Assembly: GCF_002094305.1 (NCBI RefSeq)
Contig: NZ_LWTX01000002.1
Location: forward strand, 496,001-560,000
DNA length: 64,000 bases
Direction of reading: 5' to 3'
DNA from: Prescottella equi
Lineage (GTDB): Bacteria; Actinomycetota; Actinomycetes; Mycobacteriales; Mycobacteriaceae
Position numbers and translations under genes: made by a program. Shown here in pieces: positions 34,920-43,097 of this stretch; the stretch's first letter is position 1; every line of letters starts with the position of its first letter. Under the pieces are notes generated by a model that saw only the letters and a list, made by a program, of their open reading frames with translations, ran no database searches and was not told the origin of the DNA.

Positions 34920-34950
34920 CCCCCGCCGGACCCAATGGGCCGGACGGGGG
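34920..34950 (-). terminator. terminator of tRNA-Lys (island side)
   Basis: CCCCCG/CGGGGG outer arms and an inner CCGG/CCGG plus CCC/GGG stem with a bulge. On the minus strand it is followed by GTTTCTTGTG. It lies 8 bases beyond the tRNA. Confidence 0.65.
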
Positions 34951-34957
34951 TCGGGCG

Positions 34958-34980
34958 GTGCCCCCAGTAGGGCTCGAACC
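34958..34980. repeat. right attachment repeat (att) within tRNA-Lys
   Basis: The 3' end of tRNA-Lys, identical over 23 bases to 31032-31054. Confidence 0.85.
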
Positions 34981-35031
34981 TACGACCTGCGGATTAAAAG
35001 TCCGTAGCTCTACCAACTGAGCTATAGGGGC
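34959..35031 (-). tRNA. tRNA-Lys(TTT)
   Basis: A 73-base cloverleaf: GCCCCTATAGCTCAGTTGGT start, anticodon loop ACTTTTAAT (TTT), T arm GGTTCGAGCCC, acceptor closing TGGGGGC. It stays intact because the island brought a copy of the 3' end. Confidence 0.95.
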
Positions 35032-35423
35032 GTGCGGGCAGAGTCTAGTGGGATCGACCGGCCGGAGGAAACTGCGCCCCGACACGACATCTCTCCTGCC
35101 GCGTTCGGGCAGCCCAGCGGCACTCGGCCGTCGGCGCTCGGTGCAGGAGAGTGTGCTCCACCGGCGCCGACGGCCACCCTCCCCCGAGGATTCGACGAAG
35201 GCCCCTCGAAAGGAAGAAAACTGTGAACGCCCCGCCTCCAGACAGACGGGGCGTTCAGCGGACTGTCGACAGCACCCGTAGCCGACGGCCGGCCCCCGCG
35301 CGGGGAGGCATCACCAGATCACCACACTGCGGCACCTGTCGGAAGCTCCGGAGCCGAGAACGGGCGCAACGGCCCACGGATCGGGGACCAAGGACCTACT
35401 TTTCGACTCGGTTTCGCCTCGGT
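35032..35423. other. 392-base intergenic region
   Basis: It holds the upstream side of tRNA-Lys and a terminator hairpin at 35224-35257. No gene with a ribosome site or domain was seen. Confidence 0.5.
35224..35257 (-). terminator. hairpin downstream of the MBL gene
   Basis: TGAACGCCCCG (35224-35234) pairs perfectly with CGGGGCGTTCA (35247-35257). Confidence 0.65.
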
Positions 35424-36152
35424 TCAGCCGCGGACCCGTTGGAGTTCGGCATCCAGCCGGTCGTCGTAGGCGGTTGCGAGTTCACGCAACGCCACCGAGC
35501 AAGCGCCGCGATAGGCGGGGCCGTGCATCAGCCCGAGCACTGCCGGCTCCAGCTCCGCGAGCCCGCGCAGCGTCACTCCCAGCGCCGGCGTCAGCGCCGT
35601 CGCGTGTCCGCGGTCCTCCGCGTCCAGTGCCGGCTCGACGATGTCGTGGTCTGTCTCGGACATCGACCTGCCGAACGCGGTGAAGAAGTCACCACACAGC
35701 AGCGTGGAGGTCGTCTCCTCGAACATCAGTCCGGCGTCCCAGCCGTGAGGAACGTGTGGAGTCTCGATGCGACGTACCCGCCGGCCGCCGACGTCGATGA
35801 CCTCCCCGTCGTCGAGCGGCCGCGGCGGACGGTCGGCGAGATATCCGATCTGCACGAAGCAGCCCATCGCTCCGTGCGCCACCTGAGCTCGTGGAGCGGC
35901 GGCCAGCCAGCGGTTCATGGACCCGCTCTCGTCGGCCTCGACGTGGCCGAACGTGATCCAGCGCAACGTGTCCAACGGCAACAGCTTCGACACGGCGGCG
36001 GAGACGACGGGGTAGAGCATCGGCATCCCGGTGTGGAACAGGAGCGGCTCGTCGCCGCGGATCAGGAACTGGTTCATCGGCAGGTCCGCCTCGTCGACGA
36101 ACGTCGAGAGCCGGAAGATGTCGGCGGCGATCTCGGTGACCTCGGTGTCCAT
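35424..36152 (-). CDS. MBL-fold hydrolase with flavodiiron-type metal motif
   Basis: 242 residues with the metallo-beta-lactamase fold. The metal motif is GHVEADESGS, that is H-x-E-x-D as in flavodiiron (ODP) proteins, rather than the HxHxDH of classical hydrolases. A later CGDFFTAFG and MHGPAY supply the remaining ligands. No flavodoxin domain is attached, so it is a stand-alone ODP-like domain. ATG 36152 (MDTEVTEIAADIFRL) is used; the frame further upstream is not family-like. Activity unknown. Confidence 0.82.
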   Translation of the reverse strand: MDTEVTEIAADIFRLSTFVDEADLPMNQFLIRGDEPLLFHTGMPMLYPVVSAAVSKLLPLDTLRWITFGHVEADESGSMNRWLAAAPRAQVAHGAMGCFVQIGYLADRPPRPLDDGEVIDVGGRRVRRIETPHVPHGWDAGLMFEETTSTLLCGDFFTAFGRSMSETDHDIVEPALDAEDRGHATALTPALGVTLRGLAELEPAVLGLMHGPAYRGACSVALRELATAYDDRLDAELQRVRG

Positions 36153-36256
36153 GTCCGGCCTCGCAGGAAGTCCTCCCCCGGCTCGCGGCCCCTGTCCCAG
36201 CCTTCGCCGATGACGAGCCCGACGCAAGGTCCGCGGGACCCGCGGGACGGGTCGGA

Positions 36257-36838
36257 TCACATCTCGGGGCCGGGCGACTCTCCCGGTGACTGCGGCTCAC
36301 GCTGGTGAAGGTCACCACGCAGCTTCGTCAGCTCGTTGCCGCGCTTGCGGTACCGGACATCCAGGAACACCGCCGCGGCGAACAGTAGGGCGCCGATGAT
36401 CGCGCCCCACAGCGACGCGCCACGGAAGCCGGGCGCGTCGACGTCGAGCGTGCGCTCGCCCGCATGGGCGGCGCTGCTGTTGCCGAGCACGACCGACAGC
36501 GTGAGGAGGTTCGGGATCGCGACGACGATGCCGAGCACGAGAAGTGAGATCACCCAGATCCGAGCGTGCGTGCGGTGACGGGATCGCCACGCGAAGTAGA
36601 ACAGCAGCAACGGAACTGCGGTGCACACCACCCCGTACAGCAGGCCCCACATGATGCCGCGGGAGAAGCTACCCGACGACAGCGAACCCACACTCTGCGA
36701 CCACCAGCGGGGCAGGAACGCGGCCAGGATGAAATAGAGAGCGATCAACGCCACCGCGATCACGGCAGCCCAGATCGCTTTGCGCGCCCAGGCCGGCAGG
36801 CCGGACTTCGCGGGCGAGGTCGTGGAAGTGTCGCTCAC
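36257..36838 (-). CDS. hypothetical four-helix membrane protein
   Basis: 193 residues with about four membrane helices (AVIAVALIALYFILAAF; GLLYGVVCTAVPLLLFYFAW; VISLLVLGIVVAIPNLL; GAIIGALLFAAAVFLDV) and a charged tail ending SPGESPGPEM. GTG 36838 overlaps the stop of the YjbR gene as GTGA, so the two are coupled. The layout is common in actinobacteria as an unnamed 'permease-like' protein. Function unknown. Confidence 0.75.
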   Translation of the reverse strand: MSDTSTTSPAKSGLPAWARKAIWAAVIAVALIALYFILAAFLPRWWSQSVGSLSSGSFSRGIMWGLLYGVVCTAVPLLLFYFAWRSRHRTHARIWVISLLVLGIVVAIPNLLTLSVVLGNSSAAHAGERTLDVDAPGFRGASLWGAIIGALLFAAAVFLDVRYRKRGNELTKLRGDLHQREPQSPGESPGPEM

Positions 36839-37227
36839 GATGTGCCTCCTGTCGTCTGCGCGGAGTCCTCGGCGAGGACGACGCGCGCCAAGGTCTTGGG
36901 TGCGATCAGGGTGTAGGACGTGCGCACCCACTCCCGTAACTGGTCCCACCAGTCGTCCCGGCCGGATGGCGGCACGGTCAGCGAAATCCAGCCGTGCCGG
37001 CCGAGCCCGTACCCGGCGGGCCCCGCACCCGCCTCGGTGGCGACAACCGCCGCCGCTTCGTCGCGGGGCAATTTGAGTGACAAGCTCGACGCGTCCGGGT
37101 CGCTGAACACGAAATTCTTGCCGCGGACGCGGAACGTGGGATGCCCGCCCCACTCCTCGATGTCGACCCGCACCGCCTCGGGCAGCTCGTCGACGATCCG
37201 CTGCAGCCGAGTCATGTTCGCGACCAT
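36835..37227 (-). CDS. MmcQ/YjbR-family protein
   Basis: 130 residues with the YjbR fold: VDIEEWGGHPTFRVRGKNFV, SLKLPRDEAA and the tail WVRTSYTLIAPK. The family has a double-wing fold like some DNA-binding proteins; no enzymatic role is known. The start may be ATG 37227 or the second ATG at 37215. It leads a two-gene unit with the membrane protein. Confidence 0.82.
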   Translation of the reverse strand: MVANMTRLQRIVDELPEAVRVDIEEWGGHPTFRVRGKNFVFSDPDASSLSLKLPRDEAAAVVATEAGAGPAGYGLGRHGWISLTVPPSGRDDWWDQLREWVRTSYTLIAPKTLARVVLAEDSAQTTGGTS

Positions 37228-37301
37228 GGCGCGATTCTGTGCCCCCGCGTGCCGGGCCGCAAGCTTTTCGACGAGACGGTGTCGCGGGGGCGGTCGCCGT
37301 G

Positions 37302-38537
37302 TCAGCCTCGCCGCGCCCGCCGGAACATCGCTGACGCCGCCACCGCGGCGATCGCCAACAGCACCCCGACGAAGCCCACCGTCGCCGGCCACGCACCGTG
37401 CGCGTAGGCGATCCCCGCCGCGGCGCCGGCGACGCTCGAACCCAGGTAGTACGCGAACAGGTACATCGACGACGCCTCGGCGCGGTGCTCGGTCGCGAGA
37501 AGACCCACCCACCCGCTGGCCACCGAATGGGCTGCGAAGAACCCACCGGTGAAGAGCAACATCCCGGCCAGGACGAGCGGGAGCACGGCCCACAGTGTCA
37601 CCACCAGCCCGGTGGCCATCGCGAGCACCGCGCCGAGCAGGACCGTGCCCCGACCGAACCGGTCCGCGGCCGCACCTGCCGCGGCCGACGTGTACGTCCC
37701 CGACAGATACAGCAGGAACACCAGGCCGACAAGCGCCTCCGGCAGCGAGAACGGGGCGTCGAGCAGTCGGAACCCGAGAAAGTTGTAGACGGAGACGAAA
37801 CCGCCCATCAGCAGGAACCCCAGCACGAACAGCAGCGCCAGCGCCGGATTGCGCAGGTGCCCGCCCAGATTCGACAACACGATCCGCGGGCTCACCCGCT
37901 GCGGGCGGAAGTGGCGCGACGGCGGGAGTTTACGGGTCATCACGACGGCCAGTACGAGCGCCAGGAGCGAGGCGGCCTCCATCGCCCAGCGCCACGACGC
38001 GACGTCGAGCACCGTCGACGGCACCAGGCGGCCGACCAGACCGCCGATCGTGGTGCCGGCGACGTAGCGGCCCATCGCCGCGCCGAGGTCACGGGTATGG
38101 ATCTCCTCCGCCAGGTAGGCCATAGCGACCGCGGGGATGCCGGCCAGCGCGACACCCTGCAGCGCACGTCCGATCAGCAGCACCTCGATTGTCGGACTGA
38201 ACGGCAGAAGCACACCGAGCACGCTCGACACCGCCGCCGACGCCACCATCACCCGTGTGCGCCCGAACCGTTCGGACAGCGCACTCGCCGGGATGATCGC
38301 GAGCGCGACCATCCCGGTCGTGACCGACACCGCGAGCGCGGCCACCGCGGGCGGCACCGCGAACTCGTCGGTCAGCGCCGGCAACAGCGCCTGCGCCGAG
38401 TACATCGAGACGAAGGTGGTCAGTCCGGCCGCGAACAGCGCGACGGTGACGGCCCGGTACTCGCGGGTACCCCGAGTCGGCCGGACGTCGCGCACCGTCG
38501 CCTCCGCCGGCGTCTCGCTCGTGAGCGTGTGATCCAT
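37302..38537 (-). CDS. MFS transporter of the YnfM type
   Basis: 411 residues with about 12 membrane helices, including LSERFGRTRVMVASAAVSS (the loop 2-3 signature) and FFAAHSVASGWVGLLA. ATG 38537 has a GGAGG ribosome site. It is divergent from a LysR gene 95 bases away, a pairing known for ynfM-type exporters of aromatic or amino-acid-like compounds. The LysR protein is its probable regulator. Confidence 0.87.
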   Translation of the reverse strand: MDHTLTSETPAEATVRDVRPTRGTREYRAVTVALFAAGLTTFVSMYSAQALLPALTDEFAVPPAVAALAVSVTTGMVALAIIPASALSERFGRTRVMVASAAVSSVLGVLLPFSPTIEVLLIGRALQGVALAGIPAVAMAYLAEEIHTRDLGAAMGRYVAGTTIGGLVGRLVPSTVLDVASWRWAMEAASLLALVLAVVMTRKLPPSRHFRPQRVSPRIVLSNLGGHLRNPALALLFVLGFLLMGGFVSVYNFLGFRLLDAPFSLPEALVGLVFLLYLSGTYTSAAAGAAADRFGRGTVLLGAVLAMATGLVVTLWAVLPLVLAGMLLFTGGFFAAHSVASGWVGLLATEHRAEASSMYLFAYYLGSSVAGAAAGIAYAHGAWPATVGFVGVLLAIAAVAASAMFRRARRG

Positions 38538-38593
38538 ACGTTTCCTCCATGAACCATCCTCGCGAGACACCCGACGAGAAGGAAATGCATCTG

Positions 38594-38607
38594 TCAACAG
38601 TTGTTGA
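38594..38607. promoter_or_regulatory. LysR-type operator candidate between MFS and lysR
   Basis: TCAACA-GT-TGTTGA is a perfect 6-base inverted repeat with a 2-base centre in the 95-base divergent intergenic region, just upstream of the lysR start. Confidence 0.5.
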
Positions 38608-38632
38608 TACGCCTTGTGCATAAGCTGAGCGG

Positions 38633-39550
38633 GTGAAATTGATCGAGGGTCTGCGCTGGTTCATCGCACTGGCCGAGACCGAGCAGGTGACGGCCGCGTC
38701 GGACATGCTGCGCATCTCCCAGCCGACGCTGTCGCGCCGCCTGGCCCGGCTCGAGCGGGACATCGGTGCCGAGCTGTTCGACCGGCACGGCCGACGCCTC
38801 GAACTCAACGACCGGGGCCGGGTGCTGCTCGAGCACGCCCGCCGGGCGGCCACGGAACTCGCCGCGGCCCAGCGCGAGATCGACGCGTTCGACAGCCCGG
38901 ATCGAGGCACCGTCCGGCTGGGCTTCCTGCATTCGTTCGGCACCTGGCTCGTCCCGGACCTGCTCCGCGCCTACCGCGAGGCGCACCCGCGCGTGGCGTT
39001 CACGCTGTATCAGGACGCCGCTCGAACGCTCGTCGACCGGGTGGTCGAGGGACGCGACGACCTCGCCTTCGTCTCCCCCCGTCCGCGCACGTCCCAGGTG
39101 CACTGGACCCCGGTGACGTACCAGCGCCTCGCCCTGGCCGTGCCGTCCGGACATCCGCTGAGCTCCTGCGCCGACCTCGACCTCGGGGCCGCGGCGGACG
39201 AGCAGTTCATCGGGATGCACCAGGACTACGGGATGCGCCGCATCTTCGACGACCTGTGCGCCGAGGCCGGCGTCGTGCCGGAGGTCGTGTTCGAGTCGAG
39301 CGAACTCGCGACGATCGGAGGCTTGGTGTCGGCGTCGCTCGGTGTCGCGGTGATGCCGTGGCAGGAGCCCCGCTCGTGGCCTGACGGCGTCACCCTCGTC
39401 CCGCTGCGCGGCGCCGGGCGCGAGATCGGCATGATCCGGGCCGAAAGCCGTCCGCTGCCGCCTGTGGCGGACCGATTCCTGCGTTTCACAGCGGACTCAC
39501 AGCGGGAGGAACCGCCGAAATCGGGTCCCAGCCAGGTCACCGACGTGTAA
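38633..39550 (+). CDS. LysR-family regulator
   Basis: 305 residues: N-terminal winged helix (FIALAETEQVTAASDMLRIS then QPTLSRRLARLE, residues 8-40) and a periplasmic-binding-like effector domain. GTG 38633 starts the frame (VKLIEGLRWF). It likely autoregulates and controls the divergent MFS gene. Confidence 0.9.
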   Translation: MKLIEGLRWFIALAETEQVTAASDMLRISQPTLSRRLARLERDIGAELFDRHGRRLELNDRGRVLLEHARRAATELAAAQREIDAFDSPDRGTVRLGFLHSFGTWLVPDLLRAYREAHPRVAFTLYQDAARTLVDRVVEGRDDLAFVSPRPRTSQVHWTPVTYQRLALAVPSGHPLSSCADLDLGAAADEQFIGMHQDYGMRRIFDDLCAEAGVVPEVVFESSELATIGGLVSASLGVAVMPWQEPRSWPDGVTLVPLRGAGREIGMIRAESRPLPPVADRFLRFTADSQREEPPKSGPSQVTDV

Positions 39551-39666
39551 CGTTCGCCACACGGGCGACGGTGCATCTGCACGGCGGGTGGGAACGTGCA
39601 CCGCAACCGGCGTGGGGGCGTCCGGGAGACACCGATCGGTATGTTCCGAACCCTTTCCCACCGCCA

Positions 39667-39686
39667 AACCTACGGTACCGTAGGTT
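39667..39686. promoter_or_regulatory. perfect 20-bp palindrome upstream of desA
   Basis: AACCTACGGTACCGTAGGTT reads the same on both strands. It lies 70 bases before the desaturase start, in the promoter region. A TetR-type regulator of fatty-acid desaturation (MadR/DesT-like) is the likely binder by analogy with mycobacterial desA genes. Confidence 0.75.
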
Positions 39687-39755
39687 GTCAGCACGATCCT
39701 GAAGTACAGCGCCACAGGCATTCAGCGTCAACAACTTTCACGGAGGCAGATACCG

Positions 39756-40709
39756 ATGTCGAGAGACCTCACTCAGCTCGAGCTGCTACAGGAGCTGCAG
39801 CCGGTCGCCGAAGAGAACGTCAATCGACATCTCTCCATGGCAAAGGATTGGCATCCGCACGATTACGTCCCGTGGGACGAGGGTCGGAACTTCGCGGCGT
39901 TGGGCGGCGAGGACTGGGATCCCGAACAGTCCCGTCTGGACGAGGTCGCGAAGGCCGCGATGATCACCAACCTGCTGACCGAGGACAACCTGCCGTCGTA
40001 CCACCGCGAAATCGCGGAGAACTTCTCGCAGGACGGCGCGTGGGGTACGTGGGTCGGCCGTTGGACCGCCGAGGAGAACCGGCACGGCATCGTGATGCGC
40101 GACTACCTCGTCGTCACGCGCGGCGTCGACCCCGTGGAACTCGAGAACGCCCGCATGGTCCACATGACCAACGGCTACACGGCCCCCGGTGGCCCGCACT
40201 CGGGTCTGCTGACCTCGGTCGCCTACGTCACGTTCCAGGAACTGGCGACGCGCGTCTCGCACCGCAACACCGGCAAGGCCTGCCAGGACCCGATCGCCGA
40301 CAAGATGCTCCAGCGCATCGCCGCGGACGAGAACCTGCACATGATCTTCTACCGCAACATCTGTGGTGCCGGTATGGACGTGGCGCCGGACCAGACCCTG
40401 CGCGCCGTGACCGATGTCATCAAGAACTTCCAGATGCCCGGCGCGGGTATGCCGAACTTCCGCCGCAACGGCGTGCTGATGGCCAAGCACGGCATCTACG
40501 ACCTGCGTCAACATCTCGAAGAGGTCGTGATGCCGGTGCTCCGGAAGTGGAACGTCTTCGAACGCACCGACTTCACCGCACGCGGCGAGGACACCCGCGA
40601 GGAACTCGCCGCCTTCCTCGAGGGTCTCGAGAAGCAGGCCACCAAGTTCGAGGAGATGCGCGACCGCGCGCTCGCGCGGGACGCCGCGCGCGCGGAGAAG
40701 GCCTCCTGA
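39756..40709 (+). CDS. desA: acyl-ACP desaturase (stearoyl-ACP 9-desaturase family)
   Basis: 317 residues, soluble diiron desaturase of the DesA1/DesA2 type. Iron ligands come from LTEDNLPSYH, EENRH (near 106-110) and the second-half ADENLHMIFYRN. It introduces a double bond into acyl-ACP in fatty- and mycolic-acid synthesis. In M. tuberculosis desA1 lies next to the dus-LCP-phoU genes, as here. It is preceded by a perfect palindrome, a probable lipid-responsive operator. Confidence 0.92.
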   Translation: MSRDLTQLELLQELQPVAEENVNRHLSMAKDWHPHDYVPWDEGRNFAALGGEDWDPEQSRLDEVAKAAMITNLLTEDNLPSYHREIAENFSQDGAWGTWVGRWTAEENRHGIVMRDYLVVTRGVDPVELENARMVHMTNGYTAPGGPHSGLLTSVAYVTFQELATRVSHRNTGKACQDPIADKMLQRIAADENLHMIFYRNICGAGMDVAPDQTLRAVTDVIKNFQMPGAGMPNFRRNGVLMAKHGIYDLRQHLEEVVMPVLRKWNVFERTDFTARGEDTREELAAFLEGLEKQATKFEEMRDRALARDAARAEKAS

Positions 40710-40806
40710 CAGGTCGCCACCTGCTCCGCTGCAGCTATCCTGTGCCCGGTACCGGATTCGGTGCCGGGCACAGTCTTTTCTCCCGAAGAATTATCCCGAG
40801 GTCTTC

Positions 40807-41949
40807 ATGTCACCCCTTCGCATCGGTTCGCTCGAGCTGGGCAGCCCCGTCGTTCTCGCCCCCATGGCGGGCATCACGAACGTCGCGTTCCGCACGCTGT
40901 GCCGCGAACTCGAACTCGAACGTGCCGGCAGCACGTCGGGTCTGTACGTGTGCGAGATGGTGACCGCCCGCGCGCTCGTCGAACGTCATCCGGTGACGAT
41001 GCACATGACCACGTGCGGCCCCACCGAGACGCCGCGGTCGCTGCAGCTGTACACGGTGGACCCGGAGATCACGTACCAGGCGGCGAAGATGATCGTCGAC
41101 GAGAACCTCGCCGACCACATCGACATGAACTTCGGCTGCCCGGTCCCCAAGGTCACCCGCAAGGGCGGCGGCTCGGCCCTGCCCTACAAGCGCCGCCTGT
41201 TCGGACAGATCGTCGCAGCCGCGGTGAAGGCGACCGAGGGCACCGACATCCCCGTCACCGTGAAGATGCGGGTCGGCATCGACGCCGAACACCACACCCA
41301 CCTCGACGCCGGCCGGATCGCCGCCGCGGAGGGGGCCGCTGCCGTCGCGCTGCACGGCCGAACCGCCGCCCAGCGCTACTCCGGCCAGGCCGACTGGTCC
41401 GAGATCGCACGGCTCAAGGAGCACGTCACCGACGTCCCGGTGCTCGGTAACGGCGACATCTTCGCCGCCGAGGACGCCGAGAAGATGATGTCCGAGACCG
41501 GCTGCGACGGGGTCGTGGTCGGACGCGGTTGCCTCGGCCGACCGTGGCTGTTTGCCGAGCTGAGCGCTGCCCTCAACGGCACCGAGATGCCGGTCCCGCC
41601 GAACCTCGGCGAGGTCGCCGCGATCATGATGCGGCACGGGCGACTGCTCGCCGATCATCACGGGGAGGACAAGGGCATGCGCGAGATGCGCAAGCACATC
41701 GCCTGGTACATGCGAGGCTTCCCGGCCGGCTCCGAGCTGCGGAACGGCATGGCCCGGGTGTCGTCCCTGGCCGAACTCGAGGGGTTCCTCGGCCAGCTCG
41801 ATCCGACGGTGCCGTTCCCCAAGGACGCCGAGGGCCCGCGTGGTCGACAGGGCTCGCCCGGCACCGTCGCCCTCCCCGACGGCTGGCTCGACGACCCGGA
41901 GGACACGCTCGTCCCGGCCGGCGCCGACGTCATGCATTCCGGCGGATAG
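40807..41949 (+). CDS. dus: tRNA-dihydrouridine synthase, DusB type
   Basis: 380 residues, FMN-dependent TIM barrel that reduces uridines in tRNA. Key motifs: VLAPMAGITNVAFR, DMNFGCPVPKVTRKGGGSAL with the catalytic Cys, ALHGRTAAQRYSGQADW and GNGDIF. Starts 97 bases after desA. A C-terminal 'MRKHIAWYMRGFP' is the family's usual helical domain. Confidence 0.93.
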   Translation: MSPLRIGSLELGSPVVLAPMAGITNVAFRTLCRELELERAGSTSGLYVCEMVTARALVERHPVTMHMTTCGPTETPRSLQLYTVDPEITYQAAKMIVDENLADHIDMNFGCPVPKVTRKGGGSALPYKRRLFGQIVAAAVKATEGTDIPVTVKMRVGIDAEHHTHLDAGRIAAAEGAAAVALHGRTAAQRYSGQADWSEIARLKEHVTDVPVLGNGDIFAAEDAEKMMSETGCDGVVVGRGCLGRPWLFAELSAALNGTEMPVPPNLGEVAAIMMRHGRLLADHHGEDKGMREMRKHIAWYMRGFPAGSELRNGMARVSSLAELEGFLGQLDPTVPFPKDAEGPRGRQGSPGTVALPDGWLDDPEDTLVPAGADVMHSGG

Positions 41950-42026
41950 CCCCGGCCGCGGGTAGCCCGCGCCTACACTCCGAAGAAGCCTGCAGTTCCT
42001 CGAGGATTCTTCCGGAGGTAGACGTC

Positions 42027-42968
42027 GTGGCCGCTTCCCCAGCAGTTTCGGACCCCTGGCCCGCACTGCGGGTCGACGACTGGCAGCCCACCCGCGACAC
42101 CCTGCACATGTGGACGCAGATCGTCGGGAAGGTCCGCATGGCGCACACTCCGCTGGTCAATCACTGGTGGCAGGTGCCGCTGTACGTGAGTGCGCGGGGA
42201 CTGACGACGTCGGCGATCCCGTACCGCACCCGTGTGTTCGAGATCGAGTTCGACCTGTCCGGCCACCGGCTGGCGATCCGCGACAGCAGCGGCGCGCATC
42301 GCGAGTTTCCGCTCGAACCGATGCCGGTGGCAGATTTCTACGCGCGCGTCCTGCGGATCCTCGACGAGCTGGGCATCGAGACGCACATCCAGCCGACGCC
42401 CAACGAGGTGCCCGACGCCGTCCCGTTCGCGGAGGACACGGTCCACGACTCGTACGACCCCGCTGCCGTGAGCCTGTTCTGGAAGCAGCTCATCCAGGCC
42501 GATCGCGGCCTGCACATGTTCCGGTCGTACTTCATCGGCAAGGTCAGCCCGGTGCACTTCTTCTGGGGTTCGTTCGACTTGGCGTGCACCCGGTTCTCCG
42601 GACGGGCCGCTCCCCCGCATCCGGGTGGCGCCCCCAACTGCGGCGACTGGGTGATGGTCGAGGGGTACTCGCGGGAGCTGTCGAGCTGTGGTTTCTGGCC
42701 GGGCGGCGGCGAGGAGGGCGCGTTCTACGCGTACGCGTATCCCGAGCCGGACGGCTTCGCGGACTACCCGGTAGCGCCCGGGCAGGCGTTCTACAGCCCG
42801 GATTTCCGCCAGTTCCTGCTGCCTTACGAGACTGTCCGCACCGCTGCGGACCCCGACGCCACGCTGCAGCAATTTCTGCAGACCACCTACGCTGCGGCCG
42901 CCGATCGGGGCGGGTGGGACCGGGCCGCACTCGAGTGCGATCCGCACCGCTGGGACAGCCGCCACTGA
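42027..42968 (+). CDS. DUF5996-family protein
   Basis: 313 residues. The frame opens VAASPAVSDPWPALRVDDWQ and carries the family's TLHMWTQIVGKVRM, VHFFWGSFDLACTRFSG and FWPGGGEEGAFYAYAYPEPD blocks. GTG 42027 has a GGAGG ribosome site. The family is uncharacterised. It is placed between dus and the LCP gene. Confidence 0.8.
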   Translation: MAASPAVSDPWPALRVDDWQPTRDTLHMWTQIVGKVRMAHTPLVNHWWQVPLYVSARGLTTSAIPYRTRVFEIEFDLSGHRLAIRDSSGAHREFPLEPMPVADFYARVLRILDELGIETHIQPTPNEVPDAVPFAEDTVHDSYDPAAVSLFWKQLIQADRGLHMFRSYFIGKVSPVHFFWGSFDLACTRFSGRAAPPHPGGAPNCGDWVMVEGYSRELSSCGFWPGGGEEGAFYAYAYPEPDGFADYPVAPGQAFYSPDFRQFLLPYETVRTAADPDATLQQFLQTTYAAAADRGGWDRAALECDPHRWDSRH

Positions 42969-43097
42969 TCTTTCCGATACCGGCGATGCCGAACTTCCCC
43001 ACCGCGCACTGATGCCCCGGAGGGCGTCGATCAGTATCATTGCGACGTCGTCGAGCGACGGTATCTTTTTTGGAGGCGGAGAGGTCAGGGCGAACAG

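Larger units (their letters stand above)
31032..34980. mobile_element. decayed integrative island in tRNA-Lys
   Basis: The 3.9-kb segment is bounded by a 23-base direct repeat made of the 3' end of tRNA-Lys: left copy 31032-31054, right copy inside the intact tRNA at 34958-34980. A tyrosine-integrase remnant lies next to the left copy. Cargo: an Lsr2 paralogue, an unknown protein, four short peptides and a broken secreted protein. Several stretches (33.8-34.1 kb) look less GC-rich than the chromosome. The element can no longer move by itself because its integrase is truncated and frameshifted. Confidence 0.8.

Noticed and set aside
34222-35085. 287-codon minus-strand frame
   Set aside because: It runs straight through the tRNA-Lys gene and its terminator, so it cannot be a normal coding sequence in this form.
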